Shown: positions 32,675 to 44,389 of the stretch, piece by piece
Layout of the letters: every line of letters begins with the position of its first letter
Numbering within the stretch: the first letter of the stretch is position 1
Source: Calamus simplicifolius
Lineage: Eukaryota; Streptophyta; Magnoliopsida; Arecales; Arecaceae
DNA: 64,000 nt
Direction of reading: 5' to 3'
Assembly (NCBI GenBank): GCA_900491605.1
Contig: UESW01004257.1
Coordinates: 292,740 to 356,739 of the forward strand
Program-made: the position numbers and the translations under genes
The notes under the pieces: model-generated
What the model was told of the DNA's origin: nothing
Databases searched by the model: none
Seen by the model: the letters and a program-made list of their open reading frames with translations, nothing else

Positions 32675-33127
32675 TTCGGGGCCATAATCTATGAAAAGTT
32701 CATTGTGATCATGCGCCTTGGTTAACAACTTACAGTTGAATTACCAAAAGAAAAAAATTGAAGCTGCAAGCGACATAAAAAATGATGATGGCAAGAAGTT
32801 TTAAAACCAAGGAGGTTAGCAAACCGATATAGCATTCATGCAACCTCACTGGTAAGAGTCTATACGTCATTTCCAATGCTAGGAAACCTTCTCCATAGGA
32901 CAGGGAAATATGGTGGAAAATTTTATATATCTTTCAACAGGGTAGCCGTTAAACCCTTTTAACTTATAATACTCTTGTTGTATTGACTTATGAGGTACAT
33001 TATGCTATGGCTGTGCACTTTTAATTCATCACAGACATCTTTAAGAAATTGCACTATGTTTGATATCTGTTAAGTTCTCCAGGTGCTGAATATGACTTAT
33101 TGTCAACTGTGGTATCATACTGTGCAG
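31913..33127 (+). other. Intron of the DEAH11/12-like pseudogene
   Basis: The donor gtatat follows CGAAAGAAAG and the acceptor tgtgcag precedes gtgtaacc; splicing would give the residues RKKGVTYNLEK across the junction. The intron is AT-rich, holds an ATT microsatellite (32620-32672) and no coding region that I can see. A conserved splice structure shows the locus arose by DNA duplication or in-place decay and not as a processed retrocopy. Confidence 0.8.
32620..32672. repeat. (ATT)n microsatellite
   Basis: About 17 uninterrupted copies of a 3-bp ATT/TTA unit lie between ggatggact and cattcgggg. The location is within the intron of the DEAH pseudogene. Perfect units suggest it is probably length-variable. 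Confidence 0.97.
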
Positions 33128-34603
33128 GTGTAACCTATAATCTGGAAAAGAATGATAATGGTTCTTATCTAGTGAAGCTATCTGCCAATGCCGCAAAGAC
33201 TATCGCAGATTTGCGGAGGCCTCTGGAGCAGTTGGTGAAAGGCAAGACCATAAGCCATCCAAGCCCCACCCCATCAGTGCTTCAGTTACTCCGGTCCCCG
33301 GATGGCATGGCAGTGTTGAAGGCTGTGGAGCGGAAGTCTGGAACTTACATACTATATGACAGGCAGAACCTAAATATCAAAGTGTTTGGACCTCCGAAGG
33401 AGGTTGCTGTCGCTGAGGACGATTTGGTGCGATCATTGTTATCCCTCCTTGAGGGCAAGCAACTCCGAATCCGTCTCCGGGGTCGAAACCTACCGTCTGA
33501 ACTAATGAAGGAAGTCGTTCAGATATTTGGAACGGATCTGCGGGGGCTTAAGAAAATGGTGCCTGGGGTTGAGCTGACCCTAAATACCAAAAACCACACC
33601 GGCCATCAACGTTCGCGGAAACAAGGAGCTGAAGCAGAAGGTGGAAGAGGTTGTATCGAAGGTGGCAAGAATATCTGTCGATCATGGTGGGATAGTTCAG
33701 CGGCCATCAGAAAGCTCATGCCCCATTTGCCTGTGCGAGCTGGAGGAGCCTTACAGGCTCGAAGCCTGTGGGCATGATTTGATCTGCCTGAGCTGCTTGG
33801 TTGACCAATGCGAGTTCGCCATCGGTTCCAGGGATGGCCTCCCTCTCAGCTGCACCAAGGAGGGGTGCAAGAAGAAGCTAGCTCTTTCTTCTCGCGGACC
33901 TGAGGTCTCTTCTGCCACCCGACAAAATGGAAGAGCTCTTCAGGGCCTCCTTGGCTGCCTTCGTGGCTTCCAGCGACGGGGCCTACCGCTTCTGCCCTTC
34001 ACCTGACTGCCCGTCTGTCAATCGGGTTGCACCCCAGGATGCGGATGCGGTGGCTGGTCATTTTCTTTGCGGGTTTTGCTCCGCGGAGATATGCACCAAG
34101 TGCCATCTAGAGTACCATCCTTTCCTATCTTGTGAGAGACACCGGGAATTCAAGGAGGACCCGGACCTGTCTTTAGCGAAGTGGCGCAAGGGGAAAGAGA
34201 ATATAAAAGACTGCCCGGCCTGTCGTCACGCAATCGAGAAGATGGGTGGATGCAACCACATTGAGTGCAAGTATGGGAGGCATATCTGCTGGGCGTGCTT
34301 CGAGTTTTTCGGAAGCAGCGAGGAGTGCTATGCTCACGTTAGGTTTGCGCATCACTCTTACTGATTCAATGAATAAATATGGTGGTAGACATAGATAAAT
34401 AGTTGTATAAAGTAAAATATTTTCTCGGCAGATGCTAAAAATATTTAACCTTGCAAAAGCCATAATCGGCCTCAATTCCTGCTCTCATACTATTTCTAAT
34501 CTTAACCTTCTCTTTGTGCATATATATATCAATAATTTAAGCTTGATTAAAGATCCTGATGGAATTGATCTACTCTTTTTTTGAATTTGTACATGGTTGA
34601 GAT

Positions 34604-35343
34604 CTATTGATTTTTGCAAATCAATGGACAAATGCAGCGGCTAAACACAAACCCCAAGCTGGCAATGCCCAGGCACAAGGCCAAAGCCAGGCACCATGAA
34701 TCGGTGGGCTCTGCGTCATCCTCGTCCTTTACTTCCTCTTTCAGGGTCATCAACATCCTCTTCTCGAGCATTGAGACCTCAGTCTCAAGCAGCTTCACCC
34801 ATTGCCGGTGGGCATACAGTCTCGACGAGTCCTCCAAGATCAGCACGGTCATCTGTCTGTTTTGTTTGTTCGCAAGTAAGGCTGCCTTCTCGGCTTCCCT
34901 TGCTCGTGTCTGTGAGAGCTGCAGGGCTCTTAACAGCCTTGAGTTCTCACTGCTTCCATGCTTCGATCCCAGTTCTTGATCCATTTGATCATCCCTGCGC
35001 GGCCAAAACAGAGAAAACAATCTTTTCTGTCAACAAAAGTAAAACCAATTCTTTTTGGTTTACAATGAGGAACTTACATTGGCGCTGGAGTTGGGGCTGC
35101 TCGCTTTTGGGCTGGAGTAGCAGGGCTAGTGTCTCTGATCCCCTTCTTGCCATCATATCCCTTAACTGAGAAAACCCGGAGGGGAGGTGGAAGGTCACAG
35201 TTCTGGAGGAGGCCACCAGTTGAGGTCTCCCTCTCAGAAAGCTCCAACTGCGAATCCAAATACCATTTTGTGCTACGGGGTTGCGAGCTTGTGTTGCTTT
35301 GAGATATCAGGCCTGGAGACGGTGGTGGAGTTATTAAATCCAT
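34604..35343 (-). CDS. Uncharacterised two-exon gene, 218 aa, predicted tail-anchored coiled-coil protein
   Basis: Exon 1 is 35343-35078 (266 nt) and exon 2 is 34994-34604 (391 nt), with an 83-bp GT-AG intron (gtaagt donor, cgcgcag acceptor, phase 2). Together they give 218 residues and a TAG stop. The N-terminal 90 residues are Pro/Ser/Thr-rich (MDLITPPPSPG start), the middle is a charged helix with SRLLRALQLSQTRAREAEKA and LLETEVSMLEKRM suited to a coiled coil, and the last 30 residues hold a hydrophobic segment (ALALCLGIASLGFVF) before a short Cys-rich tail. That pattern predicts a tail-anchored membrane protein with its N-terminus in the cytosol. I do not recognise the family. It has no breaks and its stop is about 240 bp from the convergent DEAH pseudogene. 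The CT-rich stretch at 35372-35420 (minus sense) may be its 5' leader. It is the best candidate for a functional host gene. Confidence 0.8.
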
Positions 35344-36796
35344 GATGGATTTAATAATGTGATAAAATTATCTGCACTTTTGGTAGGGGAAAGGAAGAGA
35401 AGAAGAGGGTGAGAGAATGGCGTTCAGAGGGAATTTGGAGGAGAAAGGGTGGGTGAAGCGTGACGCAAAGCGTTTTCCTAGAGGGGTTCTATGCTCAAAC
35501 TCAGACGGGTATCTTGTAAAGTATGGCGTCGGTTACACCGCTTTTTCGCAATGCGGTCGAAGCCAAACCCATTTTTCCGTGGTTCGCCCACCGGTTCACG
35601 TTCAGTGCCCATAGGATCCAGCCCTGGCGCGTTTCGCACCGATGCTCCTGGGTTTGACGACGTCCACCGGTTCACGTTTGATGCATGCCAGGTCCTGGGT
35701 TGCCTGTTCGGACTTAGTCCCCACGTGTCAGACAGACTGCGTGGCATCACTCGTTTCATGGCTAATCGACGTGACCATAGAAATCGTCTGGCTCGTTTTC
35801 TTCCAAGTATAGCATCATTGTTGCCAATCAGCCTTGTCGCTTAGCTGGTTGGAGCATCCCCCTGTTGAGAAGATTTCTAGATTCAAAACCTGGAGGTGGT
35901 TTCCATCACAAAAACATAATAAAAAAAAAAAATCTGGTGGTATACGCCCACTGTTTTCTTGTGAAAAAAATTAAGCGTTATTATAATCTTGATTTGTTCC
36001 GTTGTTCAGCCTTTCATTTCAGTTTAAAGAATGCACTAGCTTTGCCCCCTTAAGTTGATCAAGAAGGCAGCACCATACCAGCCTCGGAAACACATATCCT
36101 ACCTATCTGTTAAGCATTCTTTTATATTAACTTTTTTTTTTTTTGAAAGAATCGAATTCATCGTTACACATGCTCTGGCTTCAAATAAATTACCAACGTT
36201 GGCGTGATTTCTTCGACTTCTAATTCTATTGTCTTCAACCTATATGCAAAATTATCTTATAGATGGGACGCTTTACCCACGAAATCTTACTACTGTTCCT
36301 GAGAATTGTTAGCGGAGCTTTTCAAAAGGCCAAAACTCGTACAACTAGCTTTTGACTTCGTACCTAAACTTCAAGGAAGTTTAGTATTAATTCAGGAATA
36401 TTTCTTGAAAAAATAAAAAATTAATTAGAAGATGTTTCTTTGAGCTCTGTAACCTTATACGTACTCACAGGATCTACGGCGATGTGAACTAGATGTATGC
36501 GACTACACGCTCACACATACATTTGGATACGATAGCTAGCATGCATAATGCTCAGATATACGGAGAGATAAAGAGAGGTAAACGGCACATTTTTTATGCA
36601 TGCCGCCATAGTGTATGTTTCATGGGACCCTATGCCACCGCGATAGGAGGCAGTGGTCCCACTAAACAAATCTTAATAGAGAAACATCGCCAAAAGTAAG
36701 TAATATTTTATTTTCTATACAGAAGAATGGATCTGGCTTGAATAAGATATCAGCGAACTTCCATTGGAGTTCTATGAGAAATTTCTTTCCACCGCG
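35344..36796. other. Intergenic stretch without recognised gene
   Basis: The first 400 bp should include the promoter of the minus-strand gene ending at 35343; I see no clear TATA box. 35480-35850 is relatively GC-rich but gives only short frames without recognisable motifs. The rest is AT-rich with a T run at 36131-36145. At 36797-36801 lies the TSD of the next element. Confidence 0.5.
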
Positions 36797-36801
36797 GTGG
36801 C
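36797..36801. repeat. Target site duplication of copia element 1, left copy (gtggc)
   Basis: gtggc precedes the left LTR and follows the right LTR at 46357-46361. This fixes both ends of the element. The left LTR's first bases have mutated from tg to ta. Confidence 0.9.
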
Positions 36802-38759
36802 TAATGAGAATTATGTATACAAAATATGAATTAAATTTATATAAATATTACAGAATATAAATATAAAATTTTTAAATGCCGAAAATTCTTAGGAACGGAT
36901 TCATTAAATCTCAAATAAAATCTAATTTTATTCATACCTGAGTCTTTTATCGATGTAGATGAGGATGAAGCCGATTAATCCTTTGCCACTAGCCATCCAT
37001 GTGTCCGGCCTCTAACGGTGATTCACACGAAGAAGAGGGGATGAAGACTATAAAGATGACACTATGAGAGAGAAAGGGGTGCTAGCGCCTCTTGAATCCC
37101 CTTACGTACGTACAGAAGATATCTTTGAAGAAAGATCTAATCTTTTTTTCCCATGCTCTACCTTCCTAGTAAGAAGGAACCATATTTATAAAGTAAAAAG
37201 GAAACATTCCAAGGAAGAAGAAGAGACATCTTTTCATGGTAACGTTAATCCAAAGAAACAGAAGAAACTTCTATTTTCATGGTAACATCATTATAATATT
37301 AATCCAAGGAAACGGAAGAAACTTCCATTCTCATGGTAACGTTAATCCAAGTGTCACAATCTCTGCCTTTGAAATTAGGAGTTGGTTATCTCATAACTAC
37401 AAGCCCCAATTTATACGTGTTTATCATCGAACCGTAGAGATTCATCATGCCTCATCCCATGGGCATGGTTTCATCTTCACATGGCTGAGATTGACCATCC
37501 ATACCCGAATAATCAGAGCCATCCATCACATGGATCAAGTCATATTTGGGTATCCAATTATTTGTCCATCATATGCACAAATAATTTCTCCTTAACATTC
37601 CTTCTACTATAATGGATCATATCCATTATTATTATATCTTCTTTAAATTGGATCTCACCCAATTATTTAATTGATCATCTTATCTGAATTAAATCTAATT
37701 TAATTTTCATTTTAATTCATCCAAAATTCTCCTTAATGCGTGTGACCCATTAGGCCCTTTAACATGTTGGCAATAATCATGTCCTAATCATAGACCCTAG
37801 GAATGATTGAACAACTCTTTGTCCAAATCAACATGATTATAGATCATGAGAGGCCTCTAGCAAAGCATCATGACCACCCAATTGCTAAAGGTTTTGTTGA
37901 CGTAACCATCAACACCTGTCCATGAACGATTACCATATGATCAAATCCTTTTGTTACATATCCCAGATCAATCAGTGGTATAGAATGTGTCAACCCTGTA
38001 ATTGATCTTTGTTTACTTAATCTCAGAAAAAATTGACTCATATGAATTAGAACTTTGAAACCATTTCGAATTCCAACTTAACCTTGCAAGTATTTAACAA
38101 TCAATTTAATCCATCAAGTGGCCGTGGGATATAACCCTTTCTATCAAGGAAGACGAATCCTATCTTGATCAAACACCATCTTTACGTGCTTCATGTCATA
38201 CCCAACCGACACCATATTTGACACCCGTGGCTAGAGCGACGTTTGAATTTCGTCAAAGCATGACATTCCACACATGAGATGCAATGAAGATCTCAAGTCA
38301 AAGGATTACTCACACCACCATCATTAGAGATCAACCATCGATACTATATAGAATATCCATATGGGATCTCTTTACTGGTCATCTAATGCATCATTACAAT
38401 AACGAGCATCCACATACCTATCCAAGTATCTTCATACTTTAGCTTATGAAATTAGCTGCTTACCCCAAGGGTGAGGATATGCAATGTGTGCTAGTCTCAC
38501 AGTGTTCGATGGTGTCCAGTCCCATTTACACATCGACTAGGGAAGTTTAAAGAGTCGAACCATAATGTGCAATTTGAATCTCACAATTTGTAATCTCTAT
38601 TACAAATTCATATGCACAGTTCACATTCTTTTGGACTTTATCCATAGATAAATATATCAAATAAAAGAATCTGGATAGATAAAGAAACCATTTTATTTGA
38701 TTTGTATTCATAAATGTATACAGCATTCAATCCAATTGGATCTAAGGCATACACTAACA
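36802..38759 (-). repeat. 3' LTR of copia element 1
   Basis: A 1958-bp LTR matching 44390-46356 along its length with scattered substitutions and small indels. It starts taatgagaattatg where the other copy has tgatgggaattatg, and ends gcatacactaaca. Shared landmarks include gagagagaggggtgctagcg and ccaaccgacaccatatttg. Confidence 0.93.
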
Positions 38760-38774
38760 ATCTCCCACTTGCAC
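38760..38774 (-). promoter_or_regulatory. Polypurine tract of copia element 1
   Basis: The minus strand reads gcaagtgggagat directly before the 3' LTR. The aagtgggag core is typical of plant copia elements. Copia element 2 has aagtgggagtt in the same position (53527-53537). Confidence 0.85.
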
Positions 38775-38779
38775 TAGAG

Positions 38780-40245
38780 CCATTCACCCATGTATTTAAT
38801 ACCGAGTGACTTAACATGATTATCATGCTTTTGCTGCGGCAGGGCTTTAGTGAGCGAATTAGCTACATTATTCTCAGTGGGGACTCATTCTATTTTTACA
38901 TCATTTCTACCAATAATCTCTCTAATTACATGGTATCTCTTGAGTACATGTTTGGACCTCTGATGAGACCTTGGCTCCTTAGCTTGCGCAATAGCTTCAT
39001 TGTTGTCACAATACAAGTGTACTGGATCAGCAATGCTTGGAACCACACCAAGTTCAGTGATGAACTTCTTGATCCAAACCACTTCTTTGGCTGCATCTGA
39101 TGCTGCGATGTACTTGGCTTCGATCGTAGAGTCGGCAGTCGTCTCCTGCTTGAAACTTTTTCAGCTAACTGCACAGCCATTGAGTGTAAAGACATAGCCT
39201 GATTGGATTTATAATCATCTTTATCAGACCGAAAACTAGAATCCGTATAACCATGAACTATGAGTTCGGGTCCTCCATAAACTAAGAACATATCCTTAGT
39301 CCTTCGTAAGTACTTAAGGATATTCTTGATGGCCATCCAATGTTTCTCACCAGGGTTTGCCTGGTATCTACTAGTAATACTCAATGTATAAGAAACATCA
39401 GGTCTCGTACATAGCATCGCATACATGATGGATCCGATTGCTAAAGCATATGGAATCCTATTCATGTGCTCTCTCTCCATTTGGGTCTTAGGACTCATGT
39501 CCTTGGAGAGATGTATTCCATGCGATACCGGCAGGAATCCCTTCTTGGATTCCTCCATGCTAAACCATTTTAGCACTTTATCTATGTACGTTGATTGGGA
39601 CAATCCAAGCAACCTCCTAAATCTATCTCTATAGATCTTAATACCTACTATGTAGGCTGCTTCTCCCAAATCTTTCATGGAGAACTTGCTGGACAACCAT
39701 TCCTTCACTTCTTGCAGCAAGGATACATTGTTTCCTATCAATAATATATCATGTACATATAATATCAGGAAAACAATAATACTCCCACTAACCTTCTTGT
39801 ACACACATGGATCATCCTCATTTTTGATAAAATCAAACTTTTTGATTGTTTCATCAAAACGGATGTTCCAACTTCTAGAGGCTTGCTTAAGTCCATAAAT
39901 GAACCTTTGCAGCTTGCATACCTTTTGAGAATCAATGGACTCAAAACCCTTAGGTTGTGTCATATACACATCCTCCACTAAATCACCATTTAGGAAGGCG
40001 GTCTTGACATCCATTTGTCATATCTCATAATCGTAATAGGCTGCAATCGCAAGCAAAATCCTTATGGATTTAAGCATGGCTACGGAAGAAAAGGTTTCAT
40101 CAAAGTCAACACCTTGCCTTTGCTTGTAACCTTTTGTAACTAGCCTCACCTTATAGGCAATCACATTACCATCCATGTCTGTCTTCTTCTTGAAGACCCA
40201 TTTGCACTCAATGGGTTTTATCCCTTCAGGTGGATCAACCAAAGT
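38780..40245 (-). pseudogene. RT-RNase H region of copia element 1
   Basis: Minus-strand frames give PPEGIKPIECKWVFKKK (40240-40190), DETFSSVAMLKSIRILLA, a stop near 40017, MDVKTAFLNGDL (40014), YGLKQASRSWN, and the catalytic motif as LYVHD where copia RTs have YVDD. Next come an RNase H with YTDSSF, a frame change near 39180, and KAKEPRSHQRSKH ending with a MGEWL-type tail and stop near 38780. The Asp-to-His change in YVDD removes a metal-binding residue, so this RT would be inactive even without the frame breaks. Confidence 0.9.
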
Positions 40246-41735
40246 TCATACTTGGTTGTCATACATGGAGTCCATTTCAGACTTCATGGCTTCAAGCCAT
40301 CTCTTGGAGTTAATATCACAAATTGCTTCCTCGTAGTTAGTAGGCTCATCATCTTCTATAAGAAATCCATATCTCTCAGGAATATGATGTGTTCTACTAG
40401 ACCTACGTAGCTGATGTGTACTTGGAGCTACCTGTTGCTCCATCATTTCTGATAGAGGCTTACGTAAATGTTGCCTGAATATGAGTTGAGTCTCCTGCTC
40501 AACTCCTACTGCATTTGACATTTGCTCCATATCATCTAATCGGTCTGTGTCAATTTGTGGTTCTTGAGTTTCACTAATCTCAATATTTCTCCCACTGCCG
40601 TTTCTTAGAAAAATCTCATTCTCTAGGAATATGGCATGCCTTGAAACAAAAACCTTTTGCTCGAGTGGGTGGTAGAAGTAGTATCCTTTTGTTTCTTTAG
40701 GATACCCCACAAAATTATACTTGTTGGATCTAGCTCCCAGCTTGTCCGACTCATTACGCTTTACATAAGCGTAGCAACCCAAATCCTTAGATGACTAAGG
40801 GTTGGTTTCTTTCCATACCATATCTTATAGGGAGTGGTGCTGACCAACTTAGACGGAACTCGGTTTAGAGTGTATTCGGCTGTGTGTAGGGCATAACCCC
40901 AAAACATTTTTGAAAGATTTGCAAGGCTCATCATAGATCGCAGCATATCTAATAATGTGCGATTTCTCCTTTCTGATACACCATTATGCTGCGGCATACT
41001 AGGAGGAGTCCACTGAGAGAGAATCGCATTCTCTTCAAATATTCTAAGAACTCATGGCTTAAGTATTCCCCATCTCGATCTGATCGAAAGATCTTAATAC
41101 TTTTGCCACTTTGTTTTTCTACCTTGGATCTGAATTCTTTGAACTTTTCAAAGGCTTCAGATTTGTGCTTCATCAGATATACATAACCATACCTGCTATG
41201 GTCATCTATAAATATGACGAAGTAAGAAAAACCTTTTATTTCCTGAATAATAATAGGACCACATACATCCGAATGTACTAGTCCTAAACATTCAGTTGCT
41301 CGCTCACCCTTTTTAGTAAAGGATGACTTAGTCATTTTGCCACGTAAGCATGACACATTCTCAAACAATTCCCAATCGAATGAGCCCAAGTAGCCATCCT
41401 TATGTAACTTGGTTAAACGTATTTCATTTACATGGCCTAAACGACAGTGCCATAGGAATGAGTTCTTAGAATTATTTGATTTTAATTTCTTACTTTCTAC
41501 ATTGAGAATAGGGCATTGTAAATTCAAAACATAAATCCCGTTGAACATTTCAGCAGAACCAAAGAACATTTCATTTTTAAAAATTGAAATTCCTTTATTT
41601 CCAATTTCAAATGTATATCCATCATTTACAAGACATGAAATGGTAATAAAGTTCTTTGTTATGTTTGGAACATAGTAACAATTATTAATCTCCATTACAA
41701 GCCTAGTGGGCAAAGACAAAGATAAGATCCTATAA
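40246..41735 (-). pseudogene. Protease end and integrase region of copia element 1
   Basis: 41719-40949 gives a GAG-pre-integrase piece (WHCRLGHVNEIRLTKL) and an integrase core (LVHSDVCGPI, FIDDHSRYGYVYLMKHKS, SDRDGEY). After a shift, MPQHNGVSERRNRTLLDM follows at 40997. Then comes the integrase C-terminal part with GCYAYVKR and FVGYPKETKGYYFYHP (40782 onward) and the acidic linker towards RT. The HNGVSERRN block holds the catalytic Glu region. At least two frame changes separate the parts. Confidence 0.88.
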
Positions 41736-41749
41736 CTAAAGTAGCAACC

Positions 41750-42730
41750 TTTTCTCCATTTCCCATACGCAGGATCACTTCATCTTTTTTCAGCTTTCTA
41801 CTGCTTCTTATCATCTACATATTAATACAAATATGAGATCCACAACCGTATCCAATACCCAAGTGGAATAAGAAGTAACAAAAAAAAACAGCTCAATCAT
41901 AAATATACTGATGTAGAAGCATCTGTATGTTTCTTTTCTTTCAGGCTAGCCAGATAAGCCTTGCAATTTCGCTTCCAGTGCCCTTCCTTGCCACAGAAGT
42001 GACACTTCCCCTTGGCTACTTTTTTTTTTCTTAATGCCCTTATTTGGTTTAGTCGCCTTGGCCTTTTGGACCTTATTCTTCTTTGGCCGCTTCTTACGAG
42101 TACCAGAAGACTCCACAACCATAACCTGCCCCTTTTCTTTCTTAATGTTGGGCTCAGCATTCGTCAGCATATTCGCGAGCTCAGGTAGAGATGTCTCTAG
42201 CTTGTTCATGTTGAAATTAAGAACAAACTGCGAATAGCTGGAGGTAATGACTGTAGAACCAAGTCAATACTTAGTTCATGGTCCATCACAAAACCCAATC
42301 GTGCCAACTTCTCAATCAGTTGATCATTTTCAGTACGTGGGCACCCACTGATGAATCCTTAGTCATTTTGCACTAAAACAACTCTTTAGAAGTTTGAAAC
42401 CTTCATATCGAGACTGTGCACCAAACAACTCTTGCAAGTGCATCAAAATCTCCTAGCATTCATATGCTCATGCTATTTCTGAAGATCAGGTGACATCGAG
42501 GCCAACATCAAACATGTGGCCATGTCTTCAGCATCTTTATACCGGTTGTATTTCACATGAACCTCAATCGGAGCATCCGCTGGTGGGACCTCTGGTGCAA
42601 CCTCATCTAGGATAAAAAGAATTTTTTCAGATCGAAGAACGATCCTTACATTCCTTAGCCAATCAGGGAAGTTGAGTCCAGTCAATTTGTTGGATTCTAA
42701 AATATTCCTAAGGTTGATGTTTGCACTCAT
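41750..42730 (-). pseudogene. Gag region of copia element 1
   Basis: ATG 42730 opens the gag N-terminus (MSANINLRNILESNKL, then LNFPDWLRNVRIVLR), which is cut by a stop at 42473. Further gag follows in other frames to a Lys-rich stretch and a zinc knuckle CHFCGKEGHWKRNC (about 42005-41964), CX2CX4HX4C complete. The piece between about 42470 and 42240 is not continuous in any frame. Confidence 0.85.
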
Positions 42731-44376
42731 GGTTTCTCTGATAACCTACATAAAATTAGAACGAGTCAATTACTATGAATACTAATCACCAACTTAATAT
42801 GGTAATTCTAGATTTTTAATTAAGTTGGTTTCTCCCACTATTTTATCAAGGTTAATAGCCTCTCTATTAATCTCAAGAAATTGGCATTCAATTTCCTTAG
42901 TGGGCTAGGATCCTCATTTGAATTACCTTGACCTTGGCTTTGGTACAACAAATCTCGGTAAGCCAAATTTGGTAGATTATCATCAATCACATCTAATGTG
43001 ACTCCTAGATCATTTAGGAGACATTTCCTTATCAATTACATCCATATGTGATCACCCTAAAGTTTGCCTCTAGATTAGACTGACCCTGACTTTGGCCAAT
43101 TATGCCAGCTAATCTAGTTAAGTCAACCCATTGTTCCACAATTAACTCCTCATAAGTACACTCGACCTCAGCTTTGGCACGATAAATCTCATGACCTAAT
43201 GATTTGTATCATGTGAACAATGGAAGGCTTATGACTTAATATTCATGGAGGGATTTAGCGCATATAGGTCCCATCTACATCTACAACATTTGTACTATGC
43301 TAGGTTACATATCCTATATGCAGATTTTAGATTAATCTCAATTAACCTTAATTTCATAAGATCCAATTTATGATTGGACTCCTAATCAAATTAGGATCTT
43401 GATCACTATCTAATTTAGGAACCCTAATTATGTGACCAAATCAATTGCTACCATCCAGATCAACCTTAATTGATTTAATCAATTAAGAGCTTTTCTTAAC
43501 AATGGCCAGATCAGCTGATCAATGGGGTCCTATTTAGCATACCCTTCGATCCCATTGAATGAGTTTTCCCAGGCAGCGAATGGAGCAATTAAAAACCATG
43601 ATCAAACCTTTCTAGACACCAATGTAGTTAAGCCCAATTGATTAGATCAATTATGGGATCATAGGATCAAACAATGACATGGTTAAGTCTAAGTTTCCTA
43701 AATTTTATCATCTATTACATTTTATGATAACTATAGATAGTGATCTAGCTAGGGTGTTATGATAAGAGTTCTTAATTCAAATTTTAAATTTTTTATCATT
43801 TAATTATGTTATGACATGTCGGTTTCACATCCCATGTAAATCCTAATGTCTTTAACAAATCCTAATCATATTCTTATCATGATAAGATTTTAGATTCAAA
43901 ATATAAGATTTTAAATTCCATATGATTACATTTAATCACAATCTTATCTCGATCCAAATATCCAAACTAAGTTTTCAATGTTCATTATCATAAGAATATC
44001 ATATCTTAATCATATCAATAATCATGTTAAAATTAAATCCTAAACATGATTTCTAGGATTTCAGCATATAGTATCTATCATGCATAAATAATAATTACAT
44101 GACACATATAAGATTAAATCTAAATTAATTATTATTTATTATCATATAATAAATCTTTATCTCTGATATCATATATCAAAGTACTCTATTCTAACATATA
44201 ATGAACATGTATAAATCTAAATAATATTGTTTATCATCAAATAATAAATATTTATTATATTTTAGATTTATTATCAACATATGAAAACTCTTCATGATTT
44301 TAAATATAATAAAACTCATTTTATCATCATATTGACTCAAGTATCCTATCAGATTAATGAATTTGTAGCCTAAGGG
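42731..44376. other. Untranslated leader of copia element 1
   Basis: About 1.6 kb of AT-rich sequence between the gag start and the primer binding site. No open frame of interest. Local stretches such as 43680-44330 are over 70% A+T. Long AT-rich leaders are common in plant copia elements. I see no extra gene here. Confidence 0.6.
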
Positions 44377-44389
44377 GCTCTGATACCAC
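44377..44389 (-). promoter_or_regulatory. Primer binding site of copia element 1 (initiator Met type)
   Basis: The minus strand reads gtggtatcagagc directly after the 5' LTR end. tggtatcagagc is the standard complement of the 3' end of plant initiator-Met tRNA. The same word occurs in copia element 2 at 47974. Confidence 0.93.

Larger units (their letters stand above)
28803..34364 (+). pseudogene. DEAH11/DEAH12-like gene (DEAH RNA helicase fused to RING-IBR-RING), broken and lacking its first exon here
   Basis: The exon starting at 28803 encodes VMVLIGETGSGKST (Walker A, 28818-28844), IIVDEAHERS (DEAH, 29110-29121), SAT (29206-29214), AETSLTI and QRAGRAGR (29705-29728), then helicase-associated and linker regions to 31912. 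A 1,215-bp intron (31913-33127, GT-AG, phase 1) leads to a second exon. It holds an RNA-binding-like region, a RING (CPICLCELEEPYRLEACGH, about 33718), an in-between-RING block and a second RING with GGCNHIEC, where RBR ligases carry the catalytic Cys. This order is known only from plant DEAH11/DEAH12 proteins. Reading frame breaks occur near 29050, 29215 (a deletion after SAT), 29250-29340, 29951 (TGA), 30100, 30400, 30700, 30950, 31190, 31280, 31818 (GT duplication), 33600 and 33885. The upstream exon with the protein N-terminus is not found in 1-28802. It probably makes no full protein. Confidence 0.9.

Noticed and set aside
35417..35844. Frames of 65 to 117 codons on both strands upstream of the 34604-35343 gene
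   Set aside because: They overlap in several phases with no motif and lie in the probable promoter region of the minus-strand gene.
37064..37595. Frames of 73-119 codons within the copia element 1 LTR, also at 44666-45019
   Set aside because: They are in LTR sequence, present in both copies with different breaks, and have no domain.
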